This document shows positions 55,994 through 64,000 of a stretch of 64,000 nucleotides of DNA, piece after piece. The notes under the pieces were generated by a model. It was not told the origin of the DNA, made no database searches, and saw nothing but the letters and a program-made list of their open reading frames with translations. The stretch lies in contig JAANBB010000140.1 of the NCBI GenBank assembly GCA_014621425.1, positions 22,070 through 86,069 of the forward strand, read 5' to 3'. The position numbers and the translations under genes were made by a program. Each line of letters opens with the position of its first letter. The stretch's first letter is position 1. This DNA is from Cylindrodendrum hubeiense (taxonomy: Eukaryota; Ascomycota; Sordariomycetes; Hypocreales; Nectriaceae).

Positions 55994-57448
55994 CTAGCCC
56001 GAGGTCGAGGCCCGGTTGTGGGGTAACTTGAATGTCCGTAACAGCCCCAAACCACCGAAAGCTACCGCAATACCAGTAAAAACCATGAGCGGACCATACT
56101 TTGTTCCATAGCCGAATCTTCCCCCCCAGCTGTTATCTTCAGAGTTAAGGAGCGGAATGCTGACGAGACCACCGCTCACAAACCCAATGCCCCGGGCTCC
56201 ATTGAGCAGACCGTACGTTAAACTCGAATCGATAGTCTCATCGTACTTCTCCGCTTCATGTTCCAGCTCTTTGGTGATTCCTCCCCAAGTAGCACTGTAG
56301 CCGCTAGCAAAGAAGCCGAAGACGATGGTAAAGATGAGGACGACTGTGGAACTTCCCTGTGTAGAGAAACCCCAGAGCAGGAAGACAGACGCTGACGCTG
56401 TGAATGCTGACAGACAGGTTGTAGTTGAAGCTGAGAATTGATGATATTTGTTATCGGTGAGCCAGCCGAAGAAGAAAGAGGAGAAGATGCCGGGAATATT
56501 ATGCAAAGTAAGCAGAAGGGTGGAAATTGCCTGGCTGGCGTCGCTGAAATCGCGTGCAAATGAGGGAAGATAGTTTTGTGGAAGACAGTATCCGGAGCTT
56601 TGGAGTATAGTTGCAATGCAATATATGTAGATGCCACGGTGCTTGAGGAAAGTCCACGGTATGCGAGGAGGCTTCTCGCCGCTAGGTGTCATCTTGGAAG
56701 GGTGCGTCGGCACTAGAAAGATGGAGAGCAGACCCGAGCCAGCCAAGATGAAGGACCAAATCCGAATCGTCCATCGGAAGCCATATTGATCGAGAAGGTA
56801 CCGCAGCAGGAAGGGACAGGTTGAGCCGACAATGTTCTTAGATGAGAAGATGATGCCGTACGCAACAGCTCGATTACCTGTAGCGTACCACTCTCCGAGT
56901 GAACATGTTGCCGGACTATACACGAGAGTGCATCCAAAAGCAGCCAGTATACCCTGCGTTACCATCAAGTGCCACACGTGGGTACTGAAGGAGGAGAGGA
57001 TAAAACCGAGGAACGCTATGACAATGCCGCAGAGCTCTGCTCTGAGCCGAAAACGGGCCCAGTACCGGGTAAAGATGGCAAATAAAAACGGCATAGAGAT
57101 ATATATGATGCCGTTAGATGTGGTGCCGATGACGCCAGTAATGTCGACATCGCCTTGGAGAGTCCAGTTACTCGTCCAGTACTCTTCAAAAATACCATAA
57201 CTCATAAGAAAGCCTAGGAATGTGAGTAGAAACACAATTTTGAGATGGAGTCTGTGCTCACCCCAGAGAGGAAGCTGCATCAACGCTGAGCCGCAGAGAA
57301 CATAGAGCCTTGTCTTATCGTCCTTCCCCCGTGCTGAGTCGTCTTGATTGGTTGTATTAGACGCTTCTTCTGCTGAGTTTTGGTCTTGTTGAAAGTTGTC
57401 AGGTGGAAGGCCCTTTGGAGATCGCGCCCTTTTCTCTGCTTCTGCCAT
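55994..57448 (-). CDS. MFS transporter, monocarboxylate-porter type (468 aa)
   Basis: Two exons, 57262-57448 and 55994-57213, intron 57214-57261 (48 nt, GTGAGC..CCTAG). The intron length is a multiple of three and lacks a stop, so an unspliced frame of 484 aa exists; removing it joins LMQLPLWG directly to FLMSYGIFEEYW, which restores the normal first helix. The CDS is 1407 nt, 468 aa. Twelve hydrophobic segments are visible, with the signature loops GVIGTTSNGIIYISMPFLF, LAAFGCTLVYSPATCSLGEW and NRAVAYGIIFSSKNIVGS. The group contains fungal monocarboxylate and related carboxylic acid carriers; transport direction and substrate are not predictable. It lies beside a GMC-oxidoreductase pseudogene transcribed in the same direction. 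Confidence 0.88.
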   Translation of the reverse strand: MAEAEKRARSPKGLPPDNFQQDQNSAEEASNTTNQDDSARGKDDKTRLYVLCGSALMQLPLWGEHRLHLKIVFLLTFLGFLMSYGIFEEYWTSNWTLQGDVDITGVIGTTSNGIIYISMPFLFAIFTRYWARFRLRAELCGIVIAFLGFILSSFSTHVWHLMVTQGILAAFGCTLVYSPATCSLGEWYATGNRAVAYGIIFSSKNIVGSTCPFLLRYLLDQYGFRWTIRIWSFILAGSGLLSIFLVPTHPSKMTPSGEKPPRIPWTFLKHRGIYIYCIATILQSSGYCLPQNYLPSFARDFSDASQAISTLLLTLHNIPGIFSSFFFGWLTDNKYHQFSASTTTCLSAFTASASVFLLWGFSTQGSSTVVLIFTIVFGFFASGYSATWGGITKELEHEAEKYDETIDSSLTYGLLNGARGIGFVSGGLVSIPLLNSEDNSWGGRFGYGTKYGPLMVFTGIAVAFGGLGLLRTFKLPHNRASTSG

Positions 57449-58322
57449 GACGAGTCTGGAAAATATGCCACAACTTAGGATAGACTTTAGCGAATAGGAA
57501 AATATTCAGTCCAGGGGAAAAGACTTTAAAGTGATGCAGAAGATACCTGCCTGAAGTGTGGTCGTGTGTGTCTGGAATACAAACCAGTGTCAAGACCGGG
57601 TTTAATATACATAAGCCGCGTAATAAGAATCTAGACAGCATGTGAGAAAGCAAGGATACCAGTAACACTGGCGGTCGAAGGGCGCGGAATGACAAGTCCC
57701 GTACGTATGGATCGTGCCACACCCATCCAACCCCCTCACACACAACTCAACAATGTGGGGTAAGCCGCTGATAAGCCCTTGGTATTAACAGTAGATCCCT
57801 GCGCCACCTACGTTACTTGGCTTCGGTCCCTTCCCCCAAGCTCCACAAACGGACCAACAGCATACATTAGGCACCGTTGTATCATCATGGCTCGACAAGC
57901 GCCGGTGCCGGAATCAATCAGAGCCCAACGTCATACCTGCACATGGTTTCGCAAGAAGCAACAGTGCAGGCGACCATTTTCCGCTTCTGACTCTTCTATC
58001 TGCCTCAAGGGATGTGACGGGTCATTCTGATGAAGAGAAAATACAATGCCTTTGGTAGGTCTTGCAACATCGAGACTCGTATCGTACCAGCGAGAACTAC
58101 ACCCCACCACAATCCAAATCATGGCTCGCCGTGAAAGAATATTTCCGTTCATAAAATGTCAAATATAGTTAATTTGCACTACGAAAAGAACTGGATTCTC
58201 AGTCATCGCCCGTATCATGGTCATTAACCGAGCTAGGCCAGAAGCCTATACGACAGAGCAAGCCTCACGCAAACACTTCATGCCCCCACCGAGTGCTCCA
58301 GGCTCTATACCTCTACAACTCT
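57449..58322. other. Intergenic: promoter of MFS gene and 3' flank of GMC pseudogene
   Basis: About 870 bp; no gene supported. Confidence 0.4.
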
Positions 58323-60313
58323 TTAAGCCGAGGCTTTGTAATGGTCAATAATGTCCTGGACCAACTTCTCGGCATTGGCGTAAATCGGACCCATTGTATG
58401 GCCAGGGAGAGTCAGCGGCATGGTAGAATAATCGATGATACGCAAGTTCTGGACGCCAAACACGCGACCCGTGGAGTCGACTACCGCCAAGGGATCATCT
58501 GCCTTGCCCATAGAGCCTGTGAAAGATTAGCATGAAGCTGAGCACACAGAACCTGTACTTACAAGAAGCGGTGCCGTGATGGGTTGGATCCAGATTGTCG
58601 TATGTCAGATTCAGCAGATGCTCGTCACTGGTGACGTTGGCACCAGTGTATACTTCCACACCAATACGCGAAGGGATGGGTTTCCAGATCTCACGAGCTC
58701 TTCTGAGTGCGTACAGGGCCACTTCTTTGTCAGTGTCTGCCAGCAGCCAGTTGGCGTTGATGACTGGTGCGTCGAGGTTGCTCGCCGACGCGATGGTCAT
58801 GTTTCCACGGCTCACAGTCTCGACCATTCTAATGGTCATGGACGCATAATTTTTGCCGGTTGTGCCTGCCGGTGGATTGACCATCTGCATGATGAATTCC
58901 ACCTCCGGCCAGTCATCGGGATACTGTGCGAGGTCTGCCTGGGCCTTCTCGCTGAGACTTCCGCGGGGATCTTCTCAAATGCTCCAACGTCAACACCTCT
59001 ATTGGTCAGCGGTCCGGTCTTGTGCTGGCTGAACTCGATGAGGGCTTCCTACAACTTGTCTGGCTACTTCCAGCCTCCGATCGAGATGCCTTCAATTTCC
59101 TACGTTGGCCCATGAACAGCAGCGGAATCATGTGTTCCCTGGCCTACACCCTGGAGGTTCGATACAACTGGAATATTGAATTTTCCAAGCGTCTCTTTGG
59201 GACCGATCCCAGACACCATCAACAGTTGGGGGCTGTTTCAGAGTCCTGCAGCTACGATGACTTCCTTGCGGGCCGTCAGATTGAACGCTTGCTGGCCATG
59301 GTTGTCGACGGTGACACCAATAGCCCTGGTGCCAGAAAACAGAATCTTCCGAACATAGAATTAATACATGTCGTCAGACCAGGCCAGCCGAGGGAATGTT
59401 GCAGAAATGAGCTCTCAGAAGAATCGCGAAGGCCAGTTTCGGGATTGATGGAAAACTGCCACCAACCCCAGCAAGACGCCGGCTGTGAAGCTAGGGATTT
59501 GTTTAAAGCCCACGGCTTCAAATGCTTTGACGGCGTCCCATGAGACCGGAAATACGTAGCTTGGATAAGTAATGTGCAGGGGCCCTCCCTTCTAGGAGAA
59601 CACAGAAGCGTCATCGAGCGGCGTGGCATTTGAAAGTCGATGGTGGGTGTTATCTGAGAATTTGACACTTCGCTTGTTGAACTCAAGCATGTTGTCCCAG
59701 GTGTAAGCTTGGTCACCGACCTTGTCGGCCCAGTACTGGTAGGCGCCTTTGGTCGGACGGTTGAGCATCATCAGGTTCCTGGCGCTGCTGCCACCAAAAG
59801 TGCGACCTTGTGCATAGTTGATCCTCTTCCCGTTCTATTCCAGTGTTAATACAGAATTATATCGTGGAATCAAAGGACATCTTACATTTTGCGGCTCCGT
59901 CCAATAGCCCCAATCGACGAGTGGCTGCCAACTGTTTCGGCCATTGGAACCCTTCCAATCGTTGGTTTCTAGGGTGTATTAGTAATATTTACGCTCAAAG
60001 CTGCAGATATCTTCTGGAAAACCTACTGAAGGGGGGTTGGCTGATGTTGCCGTTACTCAATTCATAAAATCCTCCCGCCTCAATCAAGGCGACTGTCGCG
60101 TTACTGTACTCAGTCAAACGGGCTGCTGCGAGTGCCCCTGCTGTCCCGCCACCATAATCATAGGTGGCATTGATACCAGGAATGCCAAAGCCATTGCCAG
60201 TGAGCTGCCGTCATCAAACTGCGGAGGCACATCTTCGGTAAATGCGGAGGTAAGCAGGGTGTAGGACTGGAAGGAGACGTATTGTGGTGTGCTTGGAGCC
60301 ACATAAGAGCCAT
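58323..60313 (-). pseudogene. Decayed GMC oxidoreductase (glucose-methanol-choline family) pseudogene
   Basis: The whole gene can be followed from ATG 60313 to stop 58323, but in pieces. The dinucleotide-binding site has lost residues (YDY directly followed by GGGTAG, where the family has three more hydrophobic residues). Recognisable blocks follow: [91 protein letters not shown] and a C-terminal VQNLRIIDYSTMPLTLPGHT. Breaks include in-frame TAG at 59592-59594, TGA at 59238-59240, TAG at 59100-59102, 59064-59066 and 59049-59051, and frameshifts near the N-terminus, around 59440 and near 58963. Introns (for example 58518-58562 and one near 59834-59885) are still present, so it is not a retrocopy. 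Intact relatives are FAD-dependent alcohol, aryl-alcohol or sugar oxidoreductases, often secreted. Confidence 0.88.
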
Positions 60314-61692
60314 TATCTTCTCCTCTACTACTTCTGCCTGTTTATATACCTGGGATGGTCTGGGATTATCCAACCCTGTGTCAAGCAAAGCAGGAGAATG
60401 GGTCTCCATGAAGGAAATGGCTCTACACAACCCCACGTGATGCTTGCACGACTTCGGTCCGTCAACTCTATCGAAATAGGATCAGGTGCCTACGGGAGTG
60501 AGAGCGAGTGAGAGCAATGGGGCTTGCGCAATCTCATACGATAACGGCATTATAATAATTTCGGCATTGAGAATCCTTACGCTTGCATGAGAATCTGCTA
60601 GTTGTTACAAATACTTCCCAAACCCAGTTTTTACAAACTTAAATATCGCGATAATGGAAGAGAGAGAGAGAGATCCAGCAGAGCAGGGGTAGAAGGGTTC
60701 TACAGGTGTGCAGATAGAGATGCCAGCTTGATAGAAACACCTTCAAAGATCTTTTGTCTTCCCCCTTGCGAAACCACGCGGATGAATGACTAGAAACATA
60801 TATCTACGCGTTTGGGTTACAATATAGACGGGGTTGTGGGCATGATTGGGTTCATGAGCATACGCGTCTTCTCGCGAATCCTGCAACGCAGAAGCTTCTT
60901 CCTTCATCATCTTTGAAGACCCTGAGCTACACCTACAGCTTCAAATTGGGTCATAGTGCGAGGCAACGAGTCATTGGGAAATCAAAAGAGTATCGGTACC
61001 TTGATTCTCTACTAAATTCCCTTGCTTTTGATGTATGTTTATTTATTGCTAAAAATGGGCCAGCTGTCGGGGTTGTACCATGATCAACATTTCCAGCCCT
61101 TGCAACCTCCAGCTTGGCGATTCGGTCCGGGCCGGCCGGGATCTAGTGAGTGATGTTGGCACCTCCGAAGTTGACGAGTCCCCACATAGTAAAGATGTTT
61201 AAATAAATATCTAAGACGCTACATGATCTGATTTCCCCGCAAGACGCCTGTCATCACACAGCGTCGATCCTCCGCCTCTGATCCGCATGCCAAGTCGGCT
61301 TCGGATCCGCTCCTCCGAGGATCTAGACCCTGGAGCTGAAAACCCCAACGTTTGGTGAACAAACCATTCGCACGTCATTTTGCAATCACCGCTGAGTCTT
61401 GATTGCCAATCACTCAACTTAATATCTGCCGTTGCACAGGTTCCCGTGTATGGACCAAATGAAGCAGGTGGCGCGTCTTGCTGCCTGTTCGAGCATCAGG
61501 GGAGCGAAAACATCGTCTCCTCCTAGAGCCGAGTTGAAAGAGATCAGCATGCTGTGATGACGTGTTCCTTGTCTCAAGGGTACAGAAACTAAATGGTGCA
61601 ATCACTGGCTATTTGGCACTCTGCTCCGGGGTCGAGTGGGATACATCGGCATTTTTACCAATTGCAAAGTCTCATGAACGAAATTACCAGGG
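60314..61692. other. Gene-free interval with (GA)n microsatellite
   Basis: About 1.4 kb without a supported gene. A GA run lies at about 60658-60673. Confidence 0.45.
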
Positions 61693-62250
61693 TCAAACAT
61701 GGCTTATCTCGGTTGCAGTCGGCTCAATGAAGTAATCTTCCGCGAGCCCATCCTCGTCCTCGAAGATGGGCGCAACGGGCAAGGCAGTCGGGGTGTCGAC
61801 ATTCATTTCAGTACTCCCAGCCTCAAAGCCATGATAGTCGTTGCTATCCATGTCGATTTGGTGCTCTAGATCCAAGGTGGCCGTCGCTTGAGAGTTCGAA
61901 TGCATAAGTCGCACCCCTACTTCGGGCTCGGGGCTGTTTCTGTGTGCTTGGGCGCGACAAGTCAAAGTTGAATGAGCAAGGGGGCAAGAACGCCCGCGCG
62001 ATGTCGTTGAAGACGAAGACTTCAGTGATTTCTCCTGCATACAACTCCTCCTCGAAAAGGCGAGGTAGAAAAGCAACCTCCAGAATAACGGGGAACACCC
62101 TAAATGGCCTTGCCGGTCACGGCAGACCCCAGTCCGGCGGGAGAGGGCTAGACTACGACTACCTGGGCTCACAACTGACGAAGCTTGGAGGTGTCGCTTG
62201 CAGAGCTGCCCAACGGATCCTCCGAAGATCCGATCAAGGTCTTCAAACAT
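61693..62250 (-). CDS. Doubtful ORF, hypothetical protein (185 aa if unspliced)
   Basis: An open frame from MFEDLDRIFGGSVGQL to ..ATEISHV. Its C-terminal 60 residues (acidic; DMDSNDYHGFEAGS, FEDEDGLAEDYF) look protein-like, while the middle is Ser/Arg-rich and compositionally unlike a folded domain. A second frame over 61844-62098 contains a more natural stretch (RLFEEELYAGEITEVFVFND), so an intron near 62108-62200 and a frame switch are possible. I do not recognise either version. Low confidence that this is expressed. Confidence 0.22.
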   Translation of the reverse strand: MFEDLDRIFGGSVGQLCKRHLQASSVVSPGSRSLALSRRTGVCRDRQGHLGCSPLFWRLLFYLAFSRRSCMQEKSLKSSSSTTSRGRSCPLAHSTLTCRAQAHRNSPEPEVGVRLMHSNSQATATLDLEHQIDMDSNDYHGFEAGSTEMNVDTPTALPVAPIFEDEDGLAEDYFIEPTATEISHV

Positions 62251-63804
62251 ATTTACTAATTTGACCGCGGCAGAATAGGGTTAATTGTGGATTGGGGTAC
62301 AATGGTGATACTACCAGTAGGAATAAAGCCTCGGTACACTACGCCGACAATACGATGGTATCCACCACCATGGCACGGTAAGTTATCCGATCCGCAGATC
62401 CCTGTTCCCAGTATATCCACACGCGGTGGAGGACCACAGTGAAGTACCCCGGAACCAACACTTTACGGTGGCTGTTATTGAGCCCCGGTATCACGAGCAG
62501 TTCTTTTGAGGACCAGTGACATATGTCGTGCTGTTGGTCCCTCCTCATGAGAAATCTCGTCCGTTGCCAAGATATGAGAAACATTTCCACCAAATCTAGT
62601 TAAACCACTCGGACAGAGAAACAGGGCCTTATTCGGCTCGTACTGAGGGTCATCTACATCCATTTAGAACCTGGCATCTTCCATTTGAGGGAGTTGAAAC
62701 CAACATCTTGGATTGTAGACCCTCTTTGATTTGCCTTGGAAATTCGCTGTCTGTCTAAGGTAATTCGTAATTAAGGTACTCGGTCTGTCTACACTAGAAC
62801 AGTTGTCGCCGTCGCCGTCTGAATGCAGTGGTAATTTTGGGCAGTGCAATTTTACCACTGATCAGGAGATGAGCTGATATTTAGTTAGTGTAAGTGGTCA
62901 TATTTGCGGACTTTGCCGGCTTTATCATTGTCTTGGCTTAGGTCTTCGACGACTACCACTCAAAAACGAAGCAACATCACAAGCAAAGTTCAGTTGGAAC
63001 TCCTCAAATCCCGTCACTAATGATCCTCTCGTTCCTTCTTTACCTTTGCTTTAGTCACTGCCAGCTTCAATTTCTCTTTTTATGAGGATATATGTCAGAA
63101 ACATAGCCATATTTCTTCTTGGGCGCTCTCAGCTGGCTTTAGGTGTCATTGCCCGTAAGACTCATGAGCGTTGAAGCGCTATCCTAAGTTTCCTCGCGAT
63201 GACAACAACACTGAGCATTGTAGAACCCCTCCACTAACAAACATACAATGTAGACTGACATTTTACACGAAGATGCACGTACTGGTAAGAGAAATAGGTT
63301 TGAAGTCGAATTGAGCCTACAAACGTGACCCAAGCAGGACGTAGATTTGTTCTGCCGACCGCTGGTCTAGGGTAGCGTAGTCGTGAAATCTGCGCTCGCG
63401 ACAATGACGTCGGGCAACCATGATGTCTTCAATGCTGGTAAACCACTTCTAGAGTTGGAAGATATTCAGGATGTTAGGTTTTTACGTACCGAACAAGGTA
63501 TTCTCTAAGCTGAAATGATACGCTGGGTTATCTAAACTAGTGTCACGGGCTGAGGGCGGGTATGGAGGTGCAGGCTACACCGAGCCGCTCCCGACCGGCC
63601 TCAACTTTGAACTTGTCACTGTGATGTTGGGTGTATTCTTGATTGATTGGGTATCATTTTATATGTCAAGTTTGGTCTGACTCTGAATAACCTGTCCCTT
63701 TGTCTATATGCTTACGAAGCTCAGTATCCCCGGCGCCGTCTCTAAATGCATTCCTCGAAATAACACAGTGCTTTTAACCCTCGCCATACGCTCATTTAAC
63801 ACAG
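62251..63804. other. Gene-free interval
   Basis: About 1.55 kb. Short minus-strand frames at 62339-62858 overlap one another and show no family features. Nothing else seen. Confidence 0.4.
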
Positions 63805-64000
63805 TTACTGGCCTTGACCGTTGGGGGGCTGGGGCGCTGTCCACGGCGACTGGCCGCCCTGGGCTTGCATCTGGGACATGAGCGCCGCAAAGAAGGCAGG
63901 GTTGACGAAGGCACCGCCGGGACCCTGCTGGCCCTGGGCGGGCCAGCCGGGCGGCGGCGGAGGAGCGTTGGCAGAGCCGCCCGCGTTGGGGTTGGGCGCT
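63805..64000 (-). CDS. C-terminal fragment of a Pro/Gly/Gln-rich protein; rest lies outside the window
   Basis: The minus-strand frame is open from the window edge to TAA at 63805-63807, about 65 codons. The sequence is a polyproline stretch (PPPPPGWPAQGQQGPGG), then FVNPAFFAALMSQMQAQGG, QSPWTAPQPPNGQGQ and stop. The mixed low-complexity plus conserved-looking NPAFFAALM segment resembles the tails of RNA-binding or polyadenylation/termination proteins, but that cannot be decided from this fragment. GC is much higher than in the adjacent gap. Confidence 0.6.
   Translation of the reverse strand, partial: APNPNAGGSANAPPPPPGWPAQGQQGPGGAFVNPAFFAALMSQMQAQGGQSPWTAPQPPNGQGQ

Noticed and set aside
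62339..62858. Overlapping minus-strand ORFs of 62-84 aa
   Set aside because: No family features, no plausible splice junction joining them, and mutual overlap in different frames.
1..64000. CRISPR arrays, rRNA or tRNA genes, insertion sequences
   Set aside because: None was seen. The sequence is fungal nuclear DNA; tRNA detection by eye is weak, so a scan with tRNAscan-SE could still find one.

Overview
The window is nuclear DNA of a filamentous ascomycete, most likely Eurotiomycetes (Aspergillus/Penicillium-like). The evidence is short introns of about 45-90 bp with GT..AG ends and CTAAC-type branch points, Zn2Cys6 regulators, NACHT/ankyrin NLR-like genes, an ENA-type P-ATPase, an Mtr-type amino-acid permease and PL20 glucuronan lyase. 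There is no operon, rRNA or CRISPR, and I recognised no tRNA. Gene models were built by hand: frames were joined at GT..AG sites, and each full-length model was checked to have a total CDS length divisible by three.

Layout. 1-0.85 kb: 3' part of a conserved fungal gene. 1.8-2.5 kb (-): small conserved fungal protein. 3.2-10.3 kb (+): a giant NLR-like receptor of 2300 aa (PNP-like domain, NACHT, about 42 ankyrin repeats). 10.9-12.0 kb (-): aldo/keto reductase. 12.9-21.3 kb: a probable alpha-galactoside/oligosaccharide utilisation cluster, with an MFS sugar transporter (-) and a GH36 raffinose-synthase/alpha-galactosidase-like gene (+) sharing a divergent promoter, followed by a Zn2Cys6 regulator (+). 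22.5-24.5 kb (+): a second Zn2Cys6 regulator whose zinc cluster is split over four exons, two of them only 13 and 10 nt. 26.8-30.3 kb (+): ENA-type cation P-ATPase. 30.7-32.0 kb (+): intronless FAD monooxygenase. 32.6-35.1 kb (+): unknown protein with one N-terminal hydrophobic segment, convergent with a second NLR-like gene (35.4-38.2 kb, -). 40.6-42.1 kb (+): neutral amino-acid permease. 42.9-44.4 kb (-): monocarboxylate-type MFS gene broken by one in-frame TAG. 45.0-46.5 kb (-) and 48.5-51.4 kb (+): conserved proteins of unknown function. 52.5-53.4 kb (+): secreted glucuronan lyase. 54.0-55.1 kb (+): TatD/Scn1-type hydrolase. 56.0-57.4 kb (-): MFS transporter. 58.3-60.3 kb (-): decayed GMC oxidoreductase pseudogene. 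60.3-63.8 kb: nearly gene-free. 63.8-64.0 kb (-): C-terminus of a Pro/Gly/Gln-rich protein.

How the genes work together. The clearest unit is the transporter/GH36/regulator group, which reads as uptake, intracellular cleavage or transglycosylation, and control of galactosyl oligosaccharides. Two NLR-like genes 25 kb apart, two transporters or oxidoreductases in decay, a duplicated promoter fragment and long gene-poor gaps give the window the character of an accessory, fast-changing region rather than conserved core synteny. The most notable items are the 42-repeat NLR, the microexon-split zinc cluster, the repeated element in the divergent sugar promoter, the duplicated 5' segment of the sugar transporter, and the nonsense-broken MFS and GMC genes.
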